The notes under the pieces: model-generated
Databases searched by the model: none
Told to the model about the DNA's origin: nothing
The model's input: only the letters and a program-made list of their open reading frames with translations
In this document: positions 43,647-51,732 of the stretch, in pieces
How positions within the stretch are numbered: position 1 is the first letter of the stretch
Layout of the letters: the number at the start of each line of letters is the position of its first letter
From: Streptomyces soli
Lineage (GTDB): Bacteria; Actinomycetota; Actinomycetes; Streptomycetales; Streptomycetaceae
NCBI RefSeq assembly: GCF_003999195.1
Contig: NZ_RJVR01000295.1
Span: 1 to 62,029, forward strand
DNA: 62,029 bases
Direction: 5' to 3'
Made by a program: the position numbers and the translations under genes

Positions 43647-44465
43647 ATGGGGGAATCGCGGCCGAACTCGGCGTTCCATTCGGACAACATCAAGGGCTCG
43701 AACACAGACCTGCTGGTCGGCGCGCTGGACGTCCAGGCGGCGAGCGCCGGGGTGCGGCGGCTGCGGGAGTGGGCGCACCGGGGCATGGCCGCGCGGTCCG
43801 GCGAGCGGGCGCTGGACATCGGGGCCGGCACGGGGTCGGAGACGCAGGTGCTGGCAGCGGCGGTCGGGCCGGCCGGTGACGCACTCGGGGTGGAACCGAA
43901 CCCCGGGGTGCGGTCGGTTGCCGAGCGGCGTGCGGCCGAGGCCGGCAGCCGGGCCCGGTTCGTGGACGGCGACGCGCTGGCGCTGCCGGTCGGCGATGCC
44001 GACGTCGACGCGGTGTGGTGCGAGCGGGTCTTCCAGCATCTGGCCGAGCCGGAGAAGGCAGCCACGGAGATCGCGCGGGTGCTGCGGCCGGGCGGCCGGG
44101 TCGCGCTCCTGGACACCGACTGGGCGACCACGATCCTGCACCCCGGCGAGGCCGACGTGGTGGCGGTCCTGACCGGCGGCGCCCTCACGGCAGCCGCCAA
44201 TCCGTACGCCGGCCGGAAGCTGGTCGGCCAGCTGGCCGCAGCGGGGCTCGAGATCCACGACGTCGGCTCCCAGGCCCTCATTCAGGACCACCAGAAGGTC
44301 AGTTGGCCGATCATACGGATGCTCGGCGAAGGTGCCGTACGCCGCGACCTGATCACCGAAGGCCAGCGCGACCGGCTCTACGCCGACCTCACGGCAGCCG
44401 CCGGGCGCGGCGCCCTGCACATGTCGGTGACCATGTTCGGCGTCATCGCCCGCCGCCCGGCCTGA
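43647..44465 (+). CDS. SAM-dependent methyltransferase (class I)
   Basis: A 272-residue methyltransferase. Motif I is ALDIGAGTGSETQVLA, the acidic residue after beta-2 is in GVEPNPG, motif II is ARFVDGDALALPVGDADVDAVW and the post-II region reads EIARVLRPGGRVALLDTDW. The fold is UbiE/methyltransferase-11-like, and the acceptor is unknown. The ATG at 43647 has no ribosome binding site, but TACAGT (43634-43639) stands at -10 distance, so the message is probably leaderless. The gene ends 28 bp before MITE copy B. Confidence 0.85.
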   Translation: MGESRPNSAFHSDNIKGSNTDLLVGALDVQAASAGVRRLREWAHRGMAARSGERALDIGAGTGSETQVLAAAVGPAGDALGVEPNPGVRSVAERRAAEAGSRARFVDGDALALPVGDADVDAVWCERVFQHLAEPEKAATEIARVLRPGGRVALLDTDWATTILHPGEADVVAVLTGGALTAAANPYAGRKLVGQLAAAGLEIHDVGSQALIQDHQKVSWPIIRMLGEGAVRRDLITEGQRDRLYADLTAAAGRGALHMSVTMFGVIARRPA

Positions 44466-44490
44466 CCGCCGTCCGGTATTCCGGCGCCAC

Positions 44491-44856
44491 ATAGAGGCCG
44501 CGCGAATAGGTGGGGCGGCGTCGCGTGCCGATGGCTCTCGCCTGGCGGCGTTGTCGTCGGTCGACGACGTCCCCCAGCCTGGCGGCTGGGTGGGGGTCCC
44601 CCGGCCGAAGGCTGGTGGGGGTCCTCCCCCAGCCTGGCGGCTGGGAGGTGCCCCCACCGGACGGAGTCTGGGGGAGAGTGCCCCCACCGCGTCGCCTCTC
44701 TCTCCCCCAGCCCTGGCGGCTGGTGGGGGTCCCCCCGGCCGAAAGCTGGTGGGGGTCCCCCCGGACGGAGTCTGGGGGAGAGTGCCCCCACTGCCTTGCC
44801 AGACTCGGCCCTCGACACGCTCCTTCCTCCGCCCCACCTATTTGCGCGGCCTCATA
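44491..44856. mobile_element. MITE-like repeat, copy B (360 bp, 3-bp target duplication)
   Basis: The ends are the same as in copy A (17567-17850): GAGGCCGCGCGAATAGG... from 44494 and the inverted copy ending at 44853, with one mismatch (TTTGCG for TTCGCG). ATA stands on both sides (44491-44493 and 44854-44856). The interior has the same CCCCCAGCCTGGCGGCTGGG units and GGACGGAGTCTGGGGGAGAG but more repetitions, making it 76 bp longer. No transposase frame is present. The right end stops ten bases before the predicted -35 box of the OtrA-type gene. Confidence 0.85.
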
Positions 44857-44862
44857 ATTCGG

Positions 44863-44892
44863 TTGCCCCGCGGGGTGGCCGCCTGCTGTACT
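44863..44892 (+). promoter_or_regulatory. Predicted promoter of the OtrA-type gene
   Basis: TTGCCC (44863-44868) and TGTACT (44887-44892), 18 bp apart, form a plausible sigma-70-like promoter that would start transcription near 44899, some 28 bp before the leader frame and 92 bp before the resistance gene. Confidence 0.35.
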
Positions 44893-44926
44893 CCCGGCAC
44901 CAGCAGAGTCGAGCAGGGAGACGGAA

Positions 44927-45037
44927 ATGCGCGAAGCGTTCATGTCCAACCAGAAGGGAATTGCAACCTACCCAGAGGACATGACGCGGCGTGAGTACGT
45001 TGAACTTGGGAATTCTGGCGCATGTAGACGCCGGTAA
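44927..45037 (+). CDS. 36-codon leader peptide overlapping the OtrA-type start
   Basis: The frame begins with ATG at 44927, six bases after a strong GGGAG, and runs for 36 codons to a TAA at 45035-45037. It passes through the ribosome binding region of the OtrA-type gene and ends 47 nt inside it, in a different frame (+1). Its C-terminal part includes several Arg codons (TRREY and CRRR). Tetracycline ribosomal-protection genes are known to be controlled by leader peptides and attenuation. A ribosome translating this frame would mask or open the downstream start. It could still be chance; the strong ribosome binding site argues for real translation. Confidence 0.5.
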   Translation: MREAFMSNQKGIATYPEDMTRREYVELGNSGACRRR

Positions 45038-47006
45038 GACGAGCCTGACCGAGCGGCTGCTCTTCGCCGCCGGTGTCATCGACGAGATCGGCAGTGTCGA
45101 TGACGGCAGTACGCAGACCGATTCCCTGGCACTGGAACGGCAGCGCGGTATCACGATCAAGTCCGCTGTTGTGTCGTTCGCCTTGGATGACATCACGGTC
45201 AATCTGATCGACACACCCGGCCACCCGGATTTCATCGCGGAGGTGGAGCGGGTGTTGAGCGTGCTCGACGGCGCGGTGCTGGTGGTCTCGGCCGTCGAGG
45301 GTGTGCAGGCGCAGACGCGCGTGTTGATGCGGACGCTGCGCCGGTTGCGCATCCCCACCCTCATCTTCGTGAACAAGATCGACTGCCTTGGCGCGCAGTA
45401 CGAGCGCGTGCTGCACGGCATCGCCGACAAGCTGGCGCCGGCGATCGTCCCCATGGGGTCGGCGCGCGGCCTCGGCACGCGCACGCCCGACTTCCGGCCT
45501 TACGGCGCGGACGACGCGGAGTTCACAGCCGGGCTGGCCGAGGTGCTGGCCGACCAGGACGACGCGGTCCTGGCCGCGTATGTGGACGACGGGACAGCGC
45601 TGTCGTACGGGCGGCTGCGGCGGGAGCTCGCGGGGCAGGTCGGGCGGGGGCTGGTGCATCCGGTGTTCTTCGGGTCGGCGGTCGGCGGGGCGGGTGTGGC
45701 GGAGCTGAGTGCCGGGATCAGGGAGTTGCTGCCGGTGGCCGAGGGGGACGAGGACGGGCCGGTCTCGGGCACGGTGTTCAAGGTCGAGCGCGGACCGGCG
45801 AGGGAGAAGATCGCGTACGCACGGGTGTTCTCGGGGACGGTACGAGTACGGGACCGGCTGCCCTTCGGCGAGGGCGGCGAGGCCCGCGAGGGCAAGGTCA
45901 CCGCGATCGGCGTGTTCGATCGGGGGGCGGCCGCGCAGCGCGGGGAGGTGGGAGCGGGGCGGATCGGGAAGCTCTGGGGGCTGGGGGACATCCGGATCGG
46001 CGACACGCTCGGCGTATCGCGGACGGCGTCGGCGGCCCGTCACTTCGCCCCGCCGACGCTGGAGACGGTGGTGGCGCCGTGCCGTGCGGCCGACAGGGGC
46101 GCGCTGCGCGTCGCGCTCGTACAGCTCGCCGAGCAGGATCCGCTGATCAACCTGCGGCAGGACGAGGTCCGTCAGGAACTCCTCGTGTCGCTCTACGGGG
46201 AGGTGCAGAAGGAGGTCATTCAGGCGACGCTGGCAAACGAGTTCGGCCTCGACGTGGAGTTCAGCGAGACCACGACGATCTGCATCGAAAGGCTCGTCGG
46301 GACCGGTGCTGCCGCCGAGTTCATCGCCAAGGAGCCCAATCCGTTCCTCGCGACGGTGGGGCTGCGGATTGATCCGGCCCCCCTCGACTCCGGTGTGCGG
46401 TACCGGCTGGAGATCGAGCCCGGCGCGCTGCCGCTGGCGTTCCGTAAAGCAGTGGAGGAGACGGTACGGGAAACGCTGCGGCAAGGAGTCCACGGTTGGC
46501 AGGTCACCGACTGCACGGTCACCATGACGCATTCCGGCTATTGGCCGCGGCAGAGCCACTCCCACGGCGTATTCGACAAGAGCATGTCGAGCACGGCCGG
46601 GGACTTCCGCAACCTGACGCCGCTGGTCCTGATGAGCGCCCTGAAGCAGGCCGGCACCCGGGTGTACGAGCCGGTGCACCGCTTCCGCCTGGAGTTGCCG
46701 GCCGACGCCTTCGGGCCGATCCTGCCGGTGCTGGCCCGGCTCGGGGCCGTACCGGGGACCCCCGAGCAGCTGGGGTCGTCGTGCCTGCTGGAGGGGGAGA
46801 TTCCGGCGGCACGGGTACACGAGCTGGAGCAGCAGCTACCGGGGCTGACGCACGGCGAAGGGGTGCTGGAGTGCGTCTTCGAGCGCTACGAACCGGTACG
46901 GGGCACGGTCCCGGAGCGATCGCGGGCGGACCACAATCCGCTCGACCGCCGGGAGTACCTGCTGCGCGTCGTACGGCGGGTCGCGGGCGGCCGGGCGGGC
47001 GCGTGA
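44991..47006 (+). CDS. OtrA/TetM-type ribosomal protection protein
   Basis: A 671-residue GTPase related to elongation factor G. G1 is AHVDAGKT (near 10-17), G2 RQRGITI, G3 DTPGHPDF, and G4 NKID. It has the domain order of TetM/OtrA: GTPase, beta barrel, and EF-G-like domains III-V (LFYGEVQKEVIQATL-like region, then HSGYWPRQSHSHGVFDKSMSSTAGDFRNLTPLVLM). Such proteins chase tetracycline from the ribosome; related Streptomyces proteins protect producers of tetracyclines, and some act on other drugs. The GTG at 44991 is preceded by AGAGGA, eleven bases away. No tetracycline biosynthetic gene is in the window. A leader frame overlaps the start. Confidence 0.88.
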   Translation: MSTLNLGILAHVDAGKTSLTERLLFAAGVIDEIGSVDDGSTQTDSLALERQRGITIKSAVVSFALDDITVNLIDTPGHPDFIAEVERVLSVLDGAVLVVSAVEGVQAQTRVLMRTLRRLRIPTLIFVNKIDCLGAQYERVLHGIADKLAPAIVPMGSARGLGTRTPDFRPYGADDAEFTAGLAEVLADQDDAVLAAYVDDGTALSYGRLRRELAGQVGRGLVHPVFFGSAVGGAGVAELSAGIRELLPVAEGDEDGPVSGTVFKVERGPAREKIAYARVFSGTVRVRDRLPFGEGGEAREGKVTAIGVFDRGAAAQRGEVGAGRIGKLWGLGDIRIGDTLGVSRTASAARHFAPPTLETVVAPCRAADRGALRVALVQLAEQDPLINLRQDEVRQELLVSLYGEVQKEVIQATLANEFGLDVEFSETTTICIERLVGTGAAAEFIAKEPNPFLATVGLRIDPAPLDSGVRYRLEIEPGALPLAFRKAVEETVRETLRQGVHGWQVTDCTVTMTHSGYWPRQSHSHGVFDKSMSSTAGDFRNLTPLVLMSALKQAGTRVYEPVHRFRLELPADAFGPILPVLARLGAVPGTPEQLGSSCLLEGEIPAARVHELEQQLPGLTHGEGVLECVFERYEPVRGTVPERSRADHNPLDRREYLLRVVRRVAGGRAGA

Positions 47007-47381
47007 TCAGCGCCCGGCCGGCCCGAAGGTGGAGGTGCTGACCACGGAGCCGTCGGCGCTGAGGAGGCGGACGCCGGTGACGGGGGAGATGCGGGCCGGG
47101 TAGGGGCCGCCCCAGCTGGCGTAGCCGTCCTCGAGACGGAAGGTGCCGACGGTGGCGATGGAGCCGTCGGCACGGATGATCTGGCAGCGGACGGTGGCGT
47201 TGTCGGCGACCACCTTGTCGGCGTCGACCGACATGTAGAGCCACGGGGAGGGCCCGGTGTAGGCGAAGGCCTCGCCGATCGGCCGGCCCTGCGCGGTAAG
47301 GCCGGCCGTGTGCAGGGCGGAGTGGACCGCTGCTGCGGGGGCGGCGGCTCGGCGCGGGCGTCGACGAGGGGGTCGCCGCAT
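47007..47381 (-). pseudogene. C-terminal part of an uncharacterised protein, probably truncated
   Basis: The minus-strand frame ends YARISPVTGVRLLSADGSVV-STSTFGPAGR and contains AFAYTGPSPWLYMSVDADKV and CQIIRADGSIATVGTFRLEDG. These look like a genuine extracytoplasmic domain, beta-rich, as seen at the end of membrane-anchored actinobacterial proteins. The first 30-40 residues (an Arg/Pro/Ala-rich stretch) do not look native, and no start is convincing, so the gene has probably lost its N-terminal part. It stops against the OtrA-type gene. Confidence 0.45.
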
Positions 47382-47650
47382 TCGGCGACGGGTATGCGGC
47401 GAGGGCCCTGGCCGTCGAGGTGGCCGTCAGGGTCGGCGTCCGCGACTGAGCCCACCCCGGGGTTGTGATACAGTTCAAACAGCACCCGAGTACGCCCTGA
47501 CAAGTGGCGCCGGTGCTGGTTCCCTCTCGTACCGCTGATGGGCCGTCCTTTTCTTGGGATCGGCGAGCCGGTGGTGCGGTCATCACTTTTCTTCCCTCGA
47601 TGCGTTGCGTCTCGTTTTCCGATTACGCCGTGTCCGTGAAAGGACCCCCC

Positions 47651-48763
47651 ATGCTCGGCACTACCGAACCAATCGAACAAACATCCGGTGTCCTTGACAT
47701 CGTGAACGGCGGCAACGGCTTCCTGCGGAAGGCGGGCTACCTGCCCGGGCCGCACGACGTGACCGTGCCGGCCGCCCGCATCCGCCAGTACGGCCTGCGC
47801 AAGGGCGACTTCGTCGAAGGCGCGCCCGGCCTCACCCACCTCGACCGGGTCAACGGCCGCCCCCCGGAGGCGGCGGCGCTGCGCGCCCGGCCGCACTTCG
47901 CCGAACTCACGCCGCTGCACCCCCGGGAGCGGCTGCGCCTCGAAACGTCGTCCGCCGGCCTGGCCACCCGGCTCGTGGACCTCGTCGCCCCCGTCGGCAA
48001 GGGCCAGCGCGGCCTGATCGTCGCACCGCCGAAGACCGGCAAGACGGTCCTCCTCAAGGCCCTCGCGCACGCGGTCGCCGACAACCACCCCGACTGCCAC
48101 CTCATGATGGTGCTCCTCGACGAACGCCCCGAGGAAGTCACCGACATGCGTCGCTCCGTACGCGGCGAGGTGCTGGCCTCCACCTTCGACCGCCCCGCCA
48201 AGGAGCACATCGCCCTGGCCGAACTCGCCATCGAGCGCGCCAAGCGGCTTGTGGAGCTGGGCCAGGACGTCGTCATCCTCCTGGACTCCATCACCCGCCT
48301 CTGCCGGGCCTACAACAACGCCGCCGCCAAGAACAGCCGTACCCTCACCGGCGGCGTCGACGCCGCGGCCCTCCTCGGCCCCAAAAAGCTCTTCGGCACC
48401 GCCCGCCTCGCCGAAGAAGGCGGCTCCCTCACCATCCTCGCCACCGCCCTCGTCGACACCGGCTCCCGCGCCGACGACTACTACTTCGAGGAGCTCAAAA
48501 GCACCGGGAACATGGAACTCCGCCTCGACCGCACCCTCGCCGACCAGCGCATCTTCCCCGCCGTCGACGTCACCCCCTCCGGCACCCGTCGCGAGGAACT
48601 TCTTCTCCCGCCGGCCGAACTGATCGCTGTGCGTGGCCTGCGGCGCCTTCTCCAGGAGCGTGATTCGCGGGCGACCCTTGAGGTCCTTCTGGAGCGGATC
48701 AAGCAGACGCCGAGCAATGCGGCGTTCGTTCGGCAGCTGCATCAAACGGTGCCGGGGGCTTGA
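47651..48763 (+). CDS. Short transcription termination factor Rho paralogue
   Basis: A 370-residue Rho. An abbreviated RNA-binding (cold-shock-like) domain occupies residues 10-65 ([20 protein letters not shown]), and the ATPase core follows: P-loop APPKTGKT near 125-132, [12 protein letters not shown], Walker [13 protein letters not shown]-loop [23 protein letters not shown] and R-loop region [10 protein letters not shown]...STGNMEL. The N-terminal extension and the long Arg/Asp-rich insertion of the main actinobacterial Rho (over 600 residues) are missing. It is therefore a second, shorter Rho. The ATG at 47651 is preceded by AAAGGA. A leader of about 200 bp precedes it and may be a control region, since Rho genes are often autoregulated. 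Confidence 0.88.
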   Translation: MLGTTEPIEQTSGVLDIVNGGNGFLRKAGYLPGPHDVTVPAARIRQYGLRKGDFVEGAPGLTHLDRVNGRPPEAAALRARPHFAELTPLHPRERLRLETSSAGLATRLVDLVAPVGKGQRGLIVAPPKTGKTVLLKALAHAVADNHPDCHLMMVLLDERPEEVTDMRRSVRGEVLASTFDRPAKEHIALAELAIERAKRLVELGQDVVILLDSITRLCRAYNNAAAKNSRTLTGGVDAAALLGPKKLFGTARLAEEGGSLTILATALVDTGSRADDYYFEELKSTGNMELRLDRTLADQRIFPAVDVTPSGTRREELLLPPAELIAVRGLRRLLQERDSRATLEVLLERIKQTPSNAAFVRQLHQTVPGA

Positions 48764-48850
48764 GCCGGACGGAGTCCGGCGCAGCCGTCCCGAAGCGCGG
48801 GAGGCGCGCCAGCGCCGAGCGCTGCGAGGGCGGCAGGGGGAGGTTCAGCC

Positions 48851-48925
48851 CAGCGCATCTTCCCCGCCGTCGACGTCACATCCCGGACCCGCCGCAAGGT
48901 GCATCAGACGGGCCCGGGGGCTTGA
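48851..48925 (+). pseudogene. Decayed duplicate of the rho 3' end
   Basis: The frame CAG...TGA (48851-48925) reads [20 protein letters not shown] then GPGA and a stop. The intact gene reads [16 protein letters not shown] near 48544 and ends LHQTVPGA at 48763. Thus the start and the end of the last 73 codons are kept while about 48 codons between them are deleted. It is a tandem duplicate with an internal deletion, or a leftover of recombination between two rho copies. The stop of the convergent phosphatase gene (48904) lies inside it. Confidence 0.72.
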
Positions 48926-51405
48926 GCGGCCAGAGCGGACGGCGCGGGGAGGTCCTGTTCGGCCCAGATGAGTTTGCCGGTGGGGGTGTGGCGGGAGCCC
49001 CAGCGGCGGGTTAGTTGGGCTACGAGGAAGAGGCCGCGGCCGCCTTCGTCGGTGGTCCGGGGGTGGCGGAGGCGGGGGGAGGTGCTGCTGGTGTCGGAGA
49101 CCTCGCAGATGAGGACGGATTGGCGGATGAGGCGGAGGCGGATGGGCCCGGTGGCGTGGCGGATGGCGTTGGTGACGAGTTCGCTGACGACGAGTTCGGT
49201 GGTCATGGCGAGGTTGTCGAGGCCCCATTCCGCGAGTTGACGGACCGCCAGGGCGCGTGCGCCGGACACGACGGCCGGGTCGGAGGGCAGGTCCCAGGCG
49301 GCGACCTGGGTGGCGGAGAGGGCGTGGGCGCGGGCGATGAGGAGGGCGATGTCGTCGGAGGGCGGGCCGGTGACGAGGCCGGCGATGGCCTTCGCGCAAA
49401 GGCCCTCCAGGGTGAGTCCGGGCTGGGCGAGGATCTCGCCCAGGCGGTCGAGGCCGGTGTCGAGGTCGTCGCCGGAGTTCTCGATGAGGCCGTCCGTGTA
49501 GAGGGCGATGAGACTGCCCTCGGGGAGTTCGAGCTCGGCGGATTCGAAGGGCAGGCCGCCCAGGCCGAGCGGGGGCCCGTCCGGCAGGTCGGGGAAGCTG
49601 ACCTGGCCGTCCGGGGTGACGAGGGCGGGCGGCGGATGGCCGGCGCGGGCCATGGTGACGCTCCGGGCGACGGGGTCGTAGATGGCGTAGAGGCAGCTCG
49701 CTCCCAGAACGGTGGCCGAGGCGGCCTCGTCGTCCCCGCCGCTGTCATCGCCGTCGACGAGGCTGTCCTCCTCCGCCAGCCGGAGGACGAGGTCGTCCAG
49801 GTGGGCCAGCAGCTCGTCGGGCGGCAGGTCCATGTCGGCGAGGGTGTGCACGGCCGTACGCAGCCGGCCCATGGTCGCGGCGGCGTGGATGCCGTGGCCG
49901 ACCACATCGCCGACGACGAGGGCGATCCGGGCGCCGGAGAGCGGGATGACGTCGAACCAGTCGCCGCCGATGCCGTCCCGGACGTTGGCCGGGACGTAGC
50001 GGGAGGCGACGTCGAGCGCGCCGCCGCCGGTGACGCCGGGCGGCAGGAGGGCGCGCTGGAGGGCGACGGCGGAGTGGTGCTCGCGGGTGAAGCGGCGGGC
50101 GTTGTCGACGCAGAGCGCGGCGCGGGCGCAGATCTCCTCGGCCAGCAGCAGATCGTCCTCCTCGAAGGGCTCGGGGTGCCGGGACCGTACGTCCGGATGC
50201 CGGGTCCGTACGAAGGTGGCCACCCCCAGCACCGTGCCGCGCGCTCGCAGCGGCACCCACATGACCGACCGCATCCCGTACTCGCGGATCCGGGCCGCCC
50301 GCAGGGTGTCCTCGGCGATCCAGGGCGTGTTCTCGACGTCCAGGACGACATCCAGCCTGGCCTTGCCGTCCACTACGCAGCGATCGTACGGGGACGACTC
50401 GGGCGCGCCGATGGGCTCGCCCGGCGCGACGGCCGACTCGGGGGTGCCCTCGCGGAGCGACCGCATGGCGGTGCGGCGCAGCGACGCGCCGGTGGCGGCG
50501 GCGATCCCGGGCCCGGAGCCGGGTTCGTCGCCGTGCAGCACCGCGTCGAGGAGGTCGACGGTGACGAAGTCGCAGAGTCGGGGCACGGCGAAGTCGGTCA
50601 GCTCCTGGGCGGTGCGGACGATGTCCAGGGTGCTGCCGACGACCGCGCCGGCCTCGTCGAGCAGGGCCAGGCGCTCGCGGGCCCGCCAGCGGTCGGTGAC
50701 GTCCATGACCATGTAGCAGACGCCGAGCACGGTGCCTGCGGCGTCGGCGAGCCGGAAGTAGGACGTCGAGTACGCGCGCTCCCGGTACGGCTCGGCCAGG
50801 GTCCAGCCCCGGTACTCGTAGTCGATGATGGGGGTGCCGGTCCGCAGGACCTGCCGCATCCGTTCCTCGATGGCGTCGGTGTCCAGGCCGGGCAGGGTCT
50901 CCTTCAGGCCGCGGCCGATGCGCTGCTCGCGCGAGACGCCGCCCCTGTTCACCAGGGCGTCGTTGATCCATACGTAGCGCAGATCCGGGTCGACGATGCC
51001 CATGCCGATGGGGGCGCCGGTCAGCATGCTCTCCAGGAGGGGACCGCTGACCGCCAGGGACGGGTTCTCGGACATGTCGACGGCGGAGACCACCCACTGG
51101 TCCGGGTTCTCGCCCTCACCTGGGGCGGTGTGCACCGGGGACACCCGCAGGCCCACCTGGATCCGCCGCCCGTCGCGGTGGCGCAGGCCCACGAACCCGG
51201 CCCAGCTCTCCTCCGTACGGCAGTGCTCCACGACGGCCGCCGCCCGCGAGGCGTCCTCGGGGGCAGCCAGCAGGGCGGCGGCGGACCGGTGCAGCACATC
51301 CGCCGGCCGGTGGCCGAGCAGCCGCTCGGCGGCCCGGGTCCAGCCGATCACGGTGCCGGTGGCGTCCAGGACCGCCGTCGCGGCATCGCCCGTGTCGAAC
51401 GGCAT
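48904..51405 (-). CDS. Multidomain PAS-PAS-GAF-PP2C-HATPase phosphatase/kinase
   Basis: An 833-residue signalling protein. PAS 1 (1-120; AVLDATGTVIGWTRAAERLLGH), PAS 2 (125-250; GAPIGMGIVDPDLRYVWIND), GAF (about 255-440; FAVPRLCDFVTVDLLD ... MRSVMWVPLRARGTVLGVATF), PP2C/SpoIIE (450-680; GGDWFDVIPL, VGDVVGHG, YTDGLIE, DDIALLIAR) and an RsbW-type HATPase (705-810; VVSELVTNAIRHA, EVSDTSSTSPRLR, DEGGRGLFLVAQL). The protein combines phosphatase and anti-sigma kinase functions in one chain, as many Streptomyces proteins do. The ATG at 51405 is the likely start. Its 3' end overlaps the rho remnant. Confidence 0.9.
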   Translation of the reverse strand: MPFDTGDAATAVLDATGTVIGWTRAAERLLGHRPADVLHRSAAALLAAPEDASRAAAVVEHCRTEESWAGFVGLRHRDGRRIQVGLRVSPVHTAPGEGENPDQWVVSAVDMSENPSLAVSGPLLESMLTGAPIGMGIVDPDLRYVWINDALVNRGGVSREQRIGRGLKETLPGLDTDAIEERMRQVLRTGTPIIDYEYRGWTLAEPYRERAYSTSYFRLADAAGTVLGVCYMVMDVTDRWRARERLALLDEAGAVVGSTLDIVRTAQELTDFAVPRLCDFVTVDLLDAVLHGDEPGSGPGIAAATGASLRRTAMRSLREGTPESAVAPGEPIGAPESSPYDRCVVDGKARLDVVLDVENTPWIAEDTLRAARIREYGMRSVMWVPLRARGTVLGVATFVRTRHPDVRSRHPEPFEEDDLLLAEEICARAALCVDNARRFTREHHSAVALQRALLPPGVTGGGALDVASRYVPANVRDGIGGDWFDVIPLSGARIALVVGDVVGHGIHAAATMGRLRTAVHTLADMDLPPDELLAHLDDLVLRLAEEDSLVDGDDSGGDDEAASATVLGASCLYAIYDPVARSVTMARAGHPPPALVTPDGQVSFPDLPDGPPLGLGGLPFESAELELPEGSLIALYTDGLIENSGDDLDTGLDRLGEILAQPGLTLEGLCAKAIAGLVTGPPSDDIALLIARAHALSATQVAAWDLPSDPAVVSGARALAVRQLAEWGLDNLAMTTELVVSELVTNAIRHATGPIRLRLIRQSVLICEVSDTSSTSPRLRHPRTTDEGGRGLFLVAQLTRRWGSRHTPTGKLIWAEQDLPAPSALAAQAPGPV

Positions 51406-51732
51406 ATATCCATGCTATGCCCCCGAAGCGGGCGGATTCGTCCGGTTTCGCGCTTATAGGAGCCGCCGCCATTCCCTTTCCCGCCCGGCCTTACCGCCGG
51501 TAGGGCCGGCGCAAGGGGTGGCGCGAATGAAGGTCCGAACTGTCGTTCCTAGAAAGCACATTGGGGACAGAGGCATATGCTTGGTGCGGCTTCCCGGGCC
51601 CCCGGAACGGGCTATGCTACTTGCGGCTCAGCGTGTTGTCGCAATTACGCCAGGTCAACCCTGCGTGCTCGTTCCCGCTGGGGCCGACCCCCGTTCGTCG
51701 TTCCGTAATCCCGCGATCGTTTGAGGATGCTG

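Noticed and set aside
49015..51459. An 814-codon open frame on the plus strand opposite the large phosphatase
   Set aside because: It is antisense to a gene with clear PAS, GAF, PP2C and HATPase motifs; the translation has no family pattern.
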